From Prorocentrum cordatum (lineage: Eukaryota; Sar; Dinophyceae; Prorocentrales; Prorocentraceae), in NCBI GenBank assembly GCA_963575745.1, contig CAUYUJ010014187.1, positions 191,001-255,000 of the forward strand: 64,000 nucleotides of DNA, in the 5' to 3' direction. Shown in pieces: positions 53,426 to 63,759 of the stretch (its first letter is position 1; every line of letters starts with the position of its first letter). Under the pieces are notes generated by a model that saw only the letters and a list, made by a program, of their open reading frames with translations, ran no database searches and was not told the DNA's origin. A program made the translations under genes and the position numbers.

Positions 53426-54861
53426 ACCAGGTTGACGGTTCACCGCCGGCGCCAGTTTGGTCGGTTGAAAATTTTGTTCCCGAAATTCAACCATTCATTA
53501 GAGCTCATTTTTTCCCGTGATATTCGATCTTATTACCGCTCGCCATCTTGATCTCTTCTCGATCGGGTACATTTACTGCCAAGAAGCACACGGGCGGGAT
53601 CGGCCGTTTCGAGTCATCTTGATACGCGTTGACGGTTTTCTCAAGATAACTCTAGCTTCAGGACAGCTACAGAGCTGATAAGCACAGCTAATCGATTCAG
53701 AATGATCAGGCGCGTTCGCCTGTTGAACCCAGAGGTCTGAACTCGGTCTGCTAACCGAGCTAGATCCGCAAACCTATTCGTATTATTCGAGTCATCTTGA
53801 CAGACGCTCTCGGTTTTCTATACTCAACTCGAGCTACAGGACAGCTACAGAGCTGATGCGTACATAATCTGATTCAGAAGCATCAGTGGCCGTTGTCTGT
53901 TGAATCCAGAGCTCTGAACTCGGTCTGCTGCCCGATCTAGAATCGCGAAACTATTCGTATTGTTCGAGTCATCTTGAGAGATGCTGTCGGTTCTCTGTAC
54001 TTAATTCGGGTTATAGGGGGCTGCATGGCTGGTAATCACTAGAATCGATTCGGAGAAATCAGGCGCGTCCGCCTTTCGAATCCAGAGCTCCGAACTCTGT
54101 CTGCTGCCCGAACTAGGTCCGCGAAACCATTCGTATTGTTCGAGTCATCCTGAGAGATGCTGTCGGTTTCCTGCACTTAACTCGGGCTGTAGGGGGGCTG
54201 CAGAGCTGGTAATCACAGGAATCGATTCAGAGACATCAGACACGTCCGCCTGTCGCATGCAGAGGTCTGAACTCGGTCTGATACTCGAGCTAGGTTTGCC
54301 AAACTATTCGTATTGTTCGAGTCATCTTGAGAGGTGCTGTCGACTTGGTAGGGTCCAAAACCCGGAGAGCGAAGACACCCTCGGGGACGGGAATCTTTCC
54401 TGGAGAGCTCTGGGGGGCCCCCCTGCAGCGCTGCTGACGCGCTGCCAGGATCGCTTCCATGCATGCCTGCACGCGTGCAGGCACGCTTGGAAGCTTACCG
54501 GAAGCTCTCCCGGACCCGTTGCCGGCTCACCGGAGGCGCTGCTGGGGAACGTGGAGCGCCGTGGAAGAGCCCCTGGCGGGCACCACCACCGTCTGGCTTC
54601 TAATCTTAAGCCCTTTAGCTCTCAGCGAGCTCTCCGGGATTTTACGCACGTGACTCGGGCTGTAGGAGAGCTGCAGAGCTCGTACAGCAGACAATCCAGA
54701 AGAATCGGGGGCGCTCGGCTGTTGCATCCGAGAGGTCTGAAATTGCTTGGGCTGAAAAACTATTTTTTCGGTGTAATTTTTTTCGAGATATAGATGTTGT
54801 CAGGAAGCTCTACGAGTCCCCCGGCGGTAACAAAGGTTGACTGTTTACCGCCGGCGCCCAG
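53426..54861 (+). mobile_element. Hairpin right arm, then A unit carrying an inserted C unit
   Basis: 53426-53455 is the target copy and TTCACCGCCGGCGCCAG. The A unit resumes TTTGGTCGGTTG, has five monomers and is split at GCTGTCGA by the C unit. It resumes TTTACGCACGTGAC and ends with hairpin core GGTAACAAAGG (right arm preceded by TTGACTG). Confidence 0.75.
54344..54640 (-). mobile_element. C unit inserted into a monomer (minus orientation)
   Basis: The same monomer without insertion is present at about 51617 (GTCGATTTACGCACG), so the boundaries are visible: CTTGGTAGGGTCC to CTCCGGGA. The inverted ends CCCGGAGAGC/GCTCTCCGGG lie just inside. At most two bases are duplicated. This shows that C units are discrete mobile pieces of about 296 bp. 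Confidence 0.8.
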
Positions 54862-55519
54862 TTGGCAAGACAAATCTCGATGGAACTTTTGCTGACTTCT
54901 GGTCGGTTGAACATTTTGTTTTCGAAATTTGAACATTCGTTAGCTCTAGTATTCTTTCCCGTGATATTCGATCTCATTCCCGCCATCTCGATCTCAGCTC
55001 GATCGGGTGAATATTACTATCGAAAAGCACTGTGGCGGGATCGGCCGTTTCGAGTCATCTTCATACGCGCTATCGGTATATTGGACTTAAGTCGTGCTTC
55101 AGGACAGCTATAGAGCTGGTAAGCACAGCTAATAATGATCAGGCGCGTTCGTCTGTTGCATTCAGAGGTCTCAACTCGGTCTGCTAGCCGAGCTAGGACG
55201 GCAAACCTATTCGTATTATTCGAGTCATCTTGACAGGCGCTCTCGGTTTTCTAAACTCGAGCTATAGGACAGCTACAGAGCTGATACTTGCAGAAACCAC
55301 TTCAGAATCATCAGTCGCGTTTGTCTGTTGAATCCAGAGCTCTGAACTCGGTCTGTTGCCAGATCTAGGTCCGCGAAACTATTCGTATTGTTCGAGTCAT
55401 CCTGAGAGGTGCTCTCGGTTTTCTGCACTCAACTCGAGCTGTGGGGGGGCTGCAGGGCTGGTGGTCACAGGAATCGGTTTTCAGACATCAGGCGCGTCTC
55501 TCAGTCGAATCCAGAGCTC

Positions 55520-56052
55520 AAGGCTCAAGCGGAGCTTGAGATCCTGGGAATTTCATTTACACTGTCTGGTGGAATATTTGGGGTCAAATGGCCAGGTATC
55601 TTCAAAGAAGACAACCTACCAGTGCTTCGTCCAAGTCCATGGAGGAGCTTCGATCAGTCGCTGGTCGTGTCACCGATGTACAGAGGATGGTCCGAGAACG
55701 GTGGAACAGGGAACCCGACACTTCTCGATGGCTAGAGCTCATCGGAGATTTGATGGAGTTAGGGTTGGGAGCGGGGTTTGTTGAGCCAGATCGGTTCTGG
55801 AACATTATTCAGGGGATTTCTCCCATCATCTGCTCCATTCGGTCCATTTTGACATTTGCTGATCAACATGGGTCTTTCGCTAGGACCGGGAAAGACCGTC
55901 GCCTTTTTCGTGGCCCATGTGCACCCCACACTCGGAAGTTTGCCGTGGCAATGTTCCACGGAATGCAAGTGCACAAATTTAATGTTACGGAATCCTCAGA
56001 GGTATGGGTATCTTACCTAATTGCAGCCTCAGAGAACAGGCTCCAATACTAA
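55520..56052 (+). pseudogene. LINE6 coding remnant, possible post-RT region
   Basis: The first residues, AELEILGISFTLSG, resemble RT motif E (xxxLGIxF), after which the reading moves to another frame (MEELRSVAGRVTDVQRMV to HKFNVTESSEVWVSYL, stop at 56050). No catalytic motif is present. I do not recognise the second part; it lies where a LINE thumb or connection region would be. It is broken by frame changes and cannot encode a working protein. Confidence 0.4.
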
Positions 56053-57589
56053 TGGAGCGGGGGTATTTGACACCCCACGGAATTTACATTTGGGTCTGTT
56101 TCGAGACCCCTTTGTGTTCTCTCCTCTCTCTTTGCCTCCCGCCTACGGGATTGGCTGACACCAGGAGATGTCACTTGTGCGATTCTATCTGGGACCCGCC
56201 TGATCTCTGCGATCTTAGGGACACCGTGGCTTCGCAACAATCCCGCCTCCCTCTGTCTGCCTCTGATGGGCCCTTCCTCGTCCCTTGCCTCCTGTCGGCT
56301 CCTGCAGTCTCGGGCTCAAGCTTTCGGTATGCTACTTCCCAAGGCGTCAGACCCTCACGTTATCTTTCAGGGGAAGCTTTGCAGGTCTAAACGCAAAGTC
56401 TGCTTCCTGTCCAAACAAGACCTTGAAGCACTCTCATACTGCTCTACGCTGCTATTCCAAAGGGTGGTCAAGTTGCCTGCTCGGTTTCTTATACCATCGG
56501 ACCTTGGTGGTCCACATCTCACATATGACTGGTGCAAAATCCCGCTCTTCAAAGCTTGTCGGGACAGCGGCTTTAATAGACTGTATGTCAACGTTCGGGG
56601 TCCCGACGAAAGGGTTCGGAGAGTCCCTTGGAAAGAACTGGCTGTTAGTCAGTAGCCGTTTCGCCTCAAACCCTGACGGGAACTCTCGTCCGAGACGGCT
56701 GGGAAACTTCCATATACAATTCAGGGGATGGCCAAACGCAGCCTTCCAGCCAAGCTAGCAGCTAGGAAGCGTCTCAAGTGGACACACGGCTCAGGTGGTA
56801 TGTGGAACTACTGTGAAGAGGAAAAAGTCTACACCAAAGTCTGGTATACGGAGTACTATGACACGTGGTTCGACCCTGAATCTGGCTGGCCTCATCCAGT
56901 GGTATGGTACCTGTCTGACTACTGGTGGGACGGAGACTTCTTTGTGGAAAAGTGGCGTTGGAAGTATCCGTGAAGGCCTCTCCTGGGACTCCCACAGTCT
57001 GAACCTCTTGGCGTCTGCGGTGCATGGGCCTGCGGCTTTTGGAGGTCTCTCAGTTCCCCTTCAATCTCCCTTGCATGCTCTTCAACGTCGGTGGTTGGCA
57101 AAATACAAAGCCATAAACATTCCCAGCCTTCCTGCGTCAAAGTTGTTAGAATTCAATCTTACTTCATATGCCTTGATTCACCTGGGGTGGGTTCTCACGG
57201 TTGGGCTCTCACTCGGCTTTACAGTTCATTTTTGTATGCCTCCGTATCTTCTGGGATCATTGCGTGCTTGGGACATTCAGTTTAATGTCAGGCTTTCTTT
57301 CACTACATATATCCGACTGGGTTGTCACTTATGTATATCGGGTTTCATGGGACTCAATGAAAGTTCTCTTCACTTCTTAACCACTTCAGGTCGTGGGAAC
57401 ATATGCCATCAAGATTGGCTTCAAGAGTTACTCAAATTACTCGAGTTACTCAAGTCACTCAAGATATTCTGATCAATTTGAGCACAATCCATTATCTCGC
57501 ATTACGTTTCTCATTGCTCTCATCTTTATTCAAAGCGAGAGGGTCCTAGTGGTGGATTTCATTCGGGGACATCGGACAGTCTTTCATTC
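56053..57589 (+). pseudogene. LINE6 remnant, decayed coding sequence
   Basis: There are short open stretches in changing frames. One at 56795-57472 contains AAFGGLSVPLQSPLHALQR followed by RWLAKY, resembling the GGLxxPxxxxxxxALxxxWL motif found after the RT of many plant- and protist-type LINEs. Another at 56266-56655 is open for 129 codons without recognisable motifs. A stretch at 56728-56973 is extremely rich in Trp and Tyr (WYTEYYDTWF, YWWDGDFF) and may be fortuitous. The final 200 bases before the CAT tail hold nothing recognisable. Confidence 0.4.
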
Positions 57590-58038
57590 ATGATTTCTTT
57601 CAGTATCATGGGTTTCAATCCTGGGTTGGGCTTCATCTTTTGTTCTGCCCCTCCCCTCTCCCGCTTCCCCCCCGCTTCTCTCTTTCTCTACCGTGCGCAT
57701 TTGGCGTATTGGTGGCTTCTCAGGTTTGTGTTTTGGGAGAACCGACCTTTCAAGGCGCTTCATCATCATCGTCATCATCATCCAGAGCTCGGAACTCGGT
57801 CTGCTGCCCGAACTAGGTCCGCAAAACTATGCGTATTGTTCGAGTCATCCTGAGCGTTGCTCTCGGTTTTCTGCACTCAACTCGGGCTGTAGGGGGGCTG
57901 CAGGGTTGGTAATTACAGGGATTGATTCGGAGACATCCGACGCGTCCGCCTGTCGCATTCAGAGGTTTGAATTCAGTCAGGAAGCTCTACGAGTCCCCCG
58001 GCGGTGACAAAGCTTGACGGTTTACCGCCGGCGCCCAG

Positions 58039-58411
58039 TTTTGTTAAGATTTGAAAGAGATTTGATTATTCATTTTGAGGAACCTGTTGTGTTGTACCTG
58101 TAACATCCATGAGGGTCTCTTCGTCTTCAAACTCCCGGAGAGCTCGCTGAGAGCTAAAGGGTTTAAGATTCGAAGCCGGACGGTGGTGGTGCCCGCCAGG
58201 AGCTCCTCCACGGCGGTCCACAGGCCTCGCAGAAACTCCGGCGACCCGGCAGCGGGTTCGGGGGCGCTGTCCACGTGTGCCTGCACGCGTGCAGGCACGT
58301 GTGGAAGCGTTCCTGGCAGCGCTTCGACGCTGCAGGGGAGCTCCCCAGCGCTCTCGAGGAAAGATTTTCCCCTCCCGACGGTCTCTTCGCTCTCCGGGTT
58401 TTGGGCGCTAC
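58039..58411 (+). mobile_element. B fragment and C unit, host of LINE5
   Basis: 58039-58130 is B-like (TTTGAAAGAGATTTGATT). The C unit opens CTCCCGGAGAGC, has a GCCTGCACGCGTGCAGGC centre near 58285, and ends CTCTCCGGGTTTTGGGCG, then CTAC, where LINE5 begins. AAGT follows after LINE5. Confidence 0.78.
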
Positions 58412-58432
58412 CCGTAGCCATTTTGGCTCAAG
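58412..58432 (+). other. Dinoflagellate spliced-leader relic
   Basis: All 21 bases match the conserved part of the dinoflagellate trans-spliced leader (CCGTAGCC, then ATTTTGG, then CTCAAG). It marks the cap-proximal end of a trans-spliced mRNA that was reverse-transcribed and inserted. Directly after it GCGTCTGG occurs three times, the second copy preceded by TGGTTCAAG, one base off the leader end, possibly an older relic. Confidence 0.95.
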
Positions 58433-58887
58433 GCGTCTGGTTCAAGGCGTCTGGACCCCACAGGCGTCTGGCGCGTGGGGGGGGGGGCGCGTCGCCGCGG
58501 GCGGCGCGGCAGCCATCGCTGCCTTCATCGTCTTCTTCGGGTTCAGCGAGATCGAGGTCAGCTAGGCCGCTGCACTTGTTATTGTTATTGTGTGTGCTAG
58601 GCCGCCTACACTTGTTATTGTTATTGTTACTGCTGTAATTGTCTTTTTTCCTCTCACTTGGAAGGGCGGAGTGCTGGGGATCCGACTTCAGTCACGCTGA
58701 CTGGGACTATCTAGCCAGACAGGTCGGGACACCTCGAAGTGACAGGAGAGCTGTTATTTGTGTGCCTTCGCTCACACCAACAGTACCGTTTGTGCAGGGT
58801 GAAGGTTACGATTTCAATATCTTGCGTAACCACTTCGTGCAGGGTGAAGGTTACGATTTCAATATCTTACGCAGCCACAAAAGAAAG
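58433..58887 (+). other. LINE5 5' leader with tandem duplication
   Basis: Three GCGTCTGG repeats, a G11 run and a GCC-rich block are followed by TTGTTATTG repeats and a T/C-rich tract (TCTTTTTTCCTCTC). A 45-bp tandem duplication lies at about 58794-58880 and encodes VQGEGYDFNILR twice in the ORF1 frame. The frame is open upstream of the first ATG to 58639. Confidence 0.6.
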
Positions 58888-59986
58888 ATGGCTGCAGCAG
58901 GTTCTTCAGTTTCAGGTGCTGCACCAGCGATGCCGGCAGGTTCTTCAGTTTCAGGTGCTCCAGGCTTGCATGCGACGGGCCAGGACATGACAATTGATGA
59001 TGGGGGTGGGGCGTTTGCTAGAGCTGTCCGTGCTCGTAATGTCAAAGGAGGAGGGAAAGGAGAAGGAGGAGGTACGGGACAAACATTGGGTGCGAATGAG
59101 GTTGCCCAGGAAGCTGGCCTTGACATTGAACAGATGTTTCGATCTATCATGACGGGACAACAGACTATGACGGCAGACATGCAATCGTTCAGGAACTCTA
59201 TTCGTACGGAAATGAACGGTCTGAAAACATCTCTGGACTCCAGGGTCTCGAAAACAGAGTCGGCGATCCAGGACCTCACCAATGAAGTTCAGAAGCTCAA
59301 GCAGGGGGACGGGCTGTCGGTGGCAAGTGGATCCACGAAGGCGGGTACGGACAGACACGATCCTGCTTGGAATCCACGTTATGTTGAGTTCTAGGGGTGG
59401 GTTTCAAGGGAGGGATGGAGGAACCGTGAGATACGTCAGCGGGAGGCTCTTTCACAGGAGGCACTGACGACGGCGATGAATGGTCTTATTGACTCTAAAC
59501 AAATTGATGCTACACAGAGGGTGGCACTGGACTTGGATCGGACGGTTCAGGAGAATACTGGTAGGTATTGGCCGTGCGCGAGGGGTAGGATCTATTTCAA
59601 GCCAGGTACATCCTCTGAGATCCTATGGGAAGCGAAACGTGTGTGGGAGAATGACTACAGGCGGGGACTCACTTCATTGCCTCCCAATGTGCGGTTTCAA
59701 GTTGAATGCCAGCCGTGGAAGATAGAACATGTTCGGGCGGTAGGAAGGTTTCAAGCACTATTTTCTGATATCAAGGGCAATGCGACGGCTATTCTTCGAG
59801 GTGAGACGGGTCCGCCAATGACATATGTGGTATATGCCGAATGCTGAGGATACTACACAAAAGACGTTGATTGCAGAATGGGGACCGACAAAAGGATGGA
59901 ACCCCTATGGCGCCAATTTGACACACGTTGAGCCTGACATTAACCAGGTGCAGTTTCTTCAGACACTACGGTGCCCTAATCATTGA
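58888..59986 (+). pseudogene. LINE5 ORF1, coiled-coil gag-like protein (one stop, one frameshift)
   Basis: The order is as in LINE1 ORF1: low-complexity N-terminus with a duplicated AGSSVSGA, a Gly/Lys-rich basic patch, and a coiled coil at about 59119-59310 (LDIEQMFRSI to VQKLKQGD). The conserved C-terminal half follows. A TAG at 59392 falls exactly where LINE1 has Ser in LTLSGW (here VEF-stop-GW). The same frame then continues (GWVSREGW, CQPW) to about 59830, where a +1 shift leads to WGPTKGWNPYG and the final TGA at 59984. The first ATG was chosen as start; coding-like sequence extends further upstream as in LINE1. Confidence 0.8.
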
Positions 59987-59992
59987 CGGGGC
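59984..59992 (+). promoter_or_regulatory. TGA-CGG junction joining ORF1 and ORF2 in one frame (LINE5)
   Basis: As in LINE1, the ORF1 TGA is followed by CG and the same frame opens directly into ORF2 (RGGRAATETVVATW), with no ATG before the endonuclease start. It is the second independent occurrence of the arrangement in the window. Confidence 0.45.
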
Positions 59993-62722
59993 GGTAGGGC
60001 TGCGACAGAGACCGTTGTCGCAACCTGGACTGTGCAGAACATATCCGACGGTCAAGTACCCAACCTGGTCGCTGCATGTGAAGCCAGGTCAATTCAAATG
60101 GTGTGCCTGCAAGAGTGTGAGCATACCAGTGCAAATACTTTTAATAGATGTGGATGTGAGATTCACTATAGCTCCTGCTCCAAGGCGGCGGTTGCATGGT
60201 GCAGGGATTGGGCACCACATGTGATTGCACGACGGAGTGGGGTACGATTTGCGTGTGTCGAATTCAGGGGTGCTCTAGTTACATCAGTGTATATACCATG
60301 CGTGATGCGTGAGGTGGACCACTTTGGGGAATAGTTTGATGTACTTACAAAGTGCAGTGTTACTATGTTTCAAACTACACAGGCTGGAGTCATACCATGG
60401 GTGGGGATGGATGCTCAGACGGAACTTGAGCCAGATATGCTGGGAATGACGGGAGGAGGTCTTATGCAGGTGGACGGGAGGAGGGAGGAGGCGAACTACC
60501 ATGCAGAGAGGAGGGACATGCTTATGAGGTTCATGAGTGCTTGGGGGATCTGTGCGGCGAACACATATGGAGCTCGACGTATCACACATGTACCGTACTG
60601 TTCCACACATGTGCAGCGTGTGCTTGACTATATACTCATCCCTGCACGTTGGTGCGCGGATGAGGCAAGAGCTAACCAGGAAATGAGATGCCAGGTCCAG
60701 TTTGTGGAACCCATCAAAGCTACGCCAGGTATACGTGCAAAAGCCAGTGCCTATAGTGATCGCGCTCTGGTCTGGGTAAATCTCAAGACTACGGAGATCA
60801 GGCGCCCAGCTTTGCCACCCCGCCCTGTGCCCATGGTTGGCTGGCAGCCGACGGATGACACGGCGAGGAACATGTTTCGTTTGCTTGCGGATGTGTCGAT
60901 TGAGGGGCTTGCATCTGACGCGGTAGGGACGGACCTACAGCAGGTCGGACGGGTACTCTTGGAGACGGCAAAGCTTGTGGATCACACTAAGGGGCGCCCA
61001 AACTGCAAACCTATTCAGAGGCCCAGGGAGCTCATAGAGGTGGAGTCTGCAATCAGGCGTGGGGCCCTTGGGAATACTCGTAAACAACTGCTGCGTAGGA
61101 GGAAGACCTTTAGGAGACAGCACAGGAGGAACCAACTCCTGCAGGACCACAAGGGATCCAGTAAGACCTCACGGTGTATCCTCAAGGAGCTGGAGTGTGA
61201 GGGTGTGCTGACAATGGACAGGACTAGGTGGAGTACGGAGATCACTAGGTACGCGACGGCGTCTTACACGAACTCGGAGGAGGAAGAACGGACTTTGGAG
61301 GCCTTTCAGGAGCTCAGACACAACGACCGTGGGGTGGAGGGAAGAGTCATCACGATGGGCATGCTCATGCAGGCTCGTGCGTCTTTGAAGCCTGGCACGG
61401 CACCCGGTAGCGATGGAATCGTTGCTGAGGTAATCCGTGAGTTGCCGTGGAGGAGCCTCTTGTTTGTGCGGCGTGCTTTCCAGAGGATTTTCGAGCAGGG
61501 TGCCTCTGGCCCTGAGGCTTGGAGGCAGCTCAGTATCCAACTTGTGCCGAAGATGCGGGATGCTACACGACTCTCCAACACCAGAGGGATTTGCCTGATC
61601 AGTGTGATGAGTAAATGGTACATGGCATGTGTGTTGCAGTTTATTGATACATTTCCTGTGAACCGACGGTTGTGCACATACGGGTTTGAGAAGGATCAGA
61701 AGGTCACTAACGTCACGGCACCACTATCACATCTTACTAGGCATGCAAATGTGTGGGGGAAGGCGGAGTCTATGCACGTGGGAGTCTTGGACATACACAA
61801 GGCGTTCGATAATGTCACACTGCACACTATCATCAAGGCCATGCTGTACCTTAAGTACCCTGTGTGCCTCATCAGAGCCATTGTGGAGCCCATGCTGGAT
61901 AGCATTGCTACCTTTGAGTTTCAGAACGTGTGCGGCGATGAGGTGAGATACAATAAATCGGTCAGAACGGGAGGTAAGGAGAGACCTATACTTTTCAATA
62001 TTGTCTTGGAGGCCATCTGGGGATCTGTGATTCAGACTTGGGATACCTCAGGATACGGTGTCCGACTGGAAGGGGAGGGGGCGGACGGTGCTCTTGTACA
62101 CCACTTCTTGTGGGCGGACAATGTCACGCTCTGTGCTGCATCGCAACTCCAGCTACAACAGATGATCGGTATGATGACGGTAACACTCAGACGGGCAGGG
62201 ATGGACTGGAAGGAGGATTCTTTGGCATATGTACTTTTTGGCCCCTGTGGCGATCCGCCGCTGCTCTGCCCGCTCTCGCCAGCCATCTGTGCGATTTCTG
62301 GAGATGAGGATCTCCCAGATCAATTGCGCTCGACTGTTGTAATGCCGAGGAAGGAGGAGGTGGAGGTACTAGGAGTGAAGCTCAGTTCGGAAATCAAAGG
62401 TTACCACGGTTTGTATCATCGACTGGAGAAAGGGAGGAAGGCCTATTTTGCTGACATTCAGTTTTATCGCTCCAGATCGGTCTCACTCAAGGAGAAGTTT
62501 CGCAGGTACGCCGCTCGTGTGCAGTCTGTGGTGTACCACGGATGTATAGGCTGGCCGTGCAACCTACGACTGCTGGAGAGGATTAAGGTCTGGGGGGGAG
62601 GTGTCTCAACGGTATGCGAGGATTACACAAGAGGGAGGAGGAGGCGTGGGAGGAGTTCAGGGACAGGACCACACCGAAGTCATACGAGCTATTCTTGCAG
62701 GCTGGCCACTGCAGTCTCTTAG
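59987..62722 (+). pseudogene. LINE5 ORF2 part 1: degenerate endonuclease and WADN reverse transcriptase
   Basis: One frame, broken by TAG at 60332, carries the endonuclease and RT. The endonuclease keeps VCLQEC and VLDYIL, but has WT where LINE1 has WN, DAQ where LINE1 has DAN, and SDR where LINE1 has SDH (Arg codon CGC at 60761), so it is probably inactive. The RT is well preserved: motif A VLDIHKAFDNV (Asp codon 61790), motif B RTGGKERPILF, motif C FLWADN (Asp codon 62117), motif E EVLGVKL, and the thumb. At the G7 run 62592-62598 the frame slips by one base and the remainder continues in the next entry. After the slip the old frame runs on to 62722 without meaning. Confidence 0.85.
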
Positions 62723-63759
62723 AGAAGGTGGTCCGAGCCACTTTCGAGTTTGCGTTGGAACTGGCCCAGTTTCATGATCGGGCCTTCGCCTCCACTGACA
62801 TGCGTGGAGCACGAGCCTGGCGCCAGACGCTTCAGGCCATGTTACACTATGCGGGGGAATGGTCACTACGGAGGGGCACACTTGTATCCATGTTCACGGG
62901 GGCCAGGAGGAGGGAAGGTACGAGGAGAGTGGGAGGGAGAGCGCATGCAAGCACTGACAGCTGGCATTGTCTTATGCTGGCGGCGAGTGGTAATTTACGC
63001 TGGTTCAGCATCAAGTGGAATGCGACGGACTGGTGGAATGTAGTTGCGTGCGTGACGAAAATACAGCCTCGATGGGAACCCATCTTCAGGAAACCGCCCT
63101 GTGCTCCTTGTCCTGTGGATACGTGGGACTCCCCTGAGGACTCCGACAGGCTCGCTCGTAGGATTGCCCACGGGTATAACAACGAACCTGTCTGGCAGGA
63201 AGGCTCGGAGGGCTCATTATCCGTTGAAATGACAGGAGATAGTATGTGTGTGGTGAACTGGGCCCGAGGGATCTGGGAATGCCGTGATCGTTCGTACCGC
63301 AGGAGAGTGCATGGTCTACAAAATGATATGAATCAACTTGCTGAGGATTACGACATCAGGTGTGCCACTGTAGGGACGGATCCGTGGAAGCATATCTACA
63401 GCGAGTTCAATTGTGTTGCGGATGAGCTGACTTGGGAGGCGAGGAGGGGAAGAACGGGAAGATGGATTGACTTCAGATATGTGCGACAACAGAGACATTG
63501 TATCAAACATATCCGTTGAGGATGGGACGGTGGCGTGAGTGTTGAAGGCTCTGCTCTAGGTTGCTATGTGGAGGTCTCATTTGGGGGCAACCACTGGCGA
63601 CGAGTTTTCCAGGAGGCTTCTTTGCTCCCTCTGGGGGCCACTGTTACAGATAGCGAGCTCACAGCTTGTGAACGCCTGCTCCAAGGTGTTCGGCAGATTA
63701 TCTCTGAGATCCTCGGGCCTCCAACCCCAAAGAGGTTGAGAGGGCGTGAGGGACCCTAG
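62590..63759 (+). pseudogene. LINE5 ORF2 part 2: thumb end and permuted RNase H (frameshift, one stop)
   Basis: After the G7 slip the frame reads GGRCLNGMRG, matching EGWCLCRIFRR of LINE2. RNase H motifs are TGDS (Asp codon 63238), NCVADEL (63421), then an in-frame TGA at 63517 where relatives have Gly in IRGGFDGG, followed by GWDGG (63526) and TVTDSELTACERLL (Glu codon 63655). The last ORF stop is TAG at 63757. The motif order is permuted as in the other copies. FDGG to Glu is 43 residues, the shortest in the window and closest to ordinary RNase H spacing. Confidence 0.85.

Larger units (their letters stand above)
55520..57779 (+). mobile_element. LINE6: 5'-truncated retroposon of another family with (CAT)n tail
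   Basis: It is flanked by an 11-bp duplication ATCCAGAGCTC (55509-55519 and 57780-57790) within a monomer of an A unit, so it does not use the ACCAAG site. The tail is a CATCATCATCGTCATCAT microsatellite. Composition and codons differ from LINE1-5 and no RNase H motif is seen. It is most simply a truncated LINE; a processed pseudogene is possible. Confidence 0.8.
54862..58038 (+). mobile_element. A unit split by LINE6
   Basis: It resumes TTGGCAAGACAAATC, with a shortened head (CCCGCCATCTCG), three to four monomers, then LINE6 inside a monomer. After LINE6 the same monomer continues GGAACTCGGTCTGC, but the tail is reduced to TCAGTCAGGAAGC. Hairpin core GGTGACAAAGC, with mismatched arms. Confidence 0.75.

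Noticed and set aside
55520-55529. GGCTCAAG at the start of LINE6 as a spliced-leader remnant
   Set aside because: Only 8 bases match and the stretch reads as coding sequence (LKAQAELEILG).
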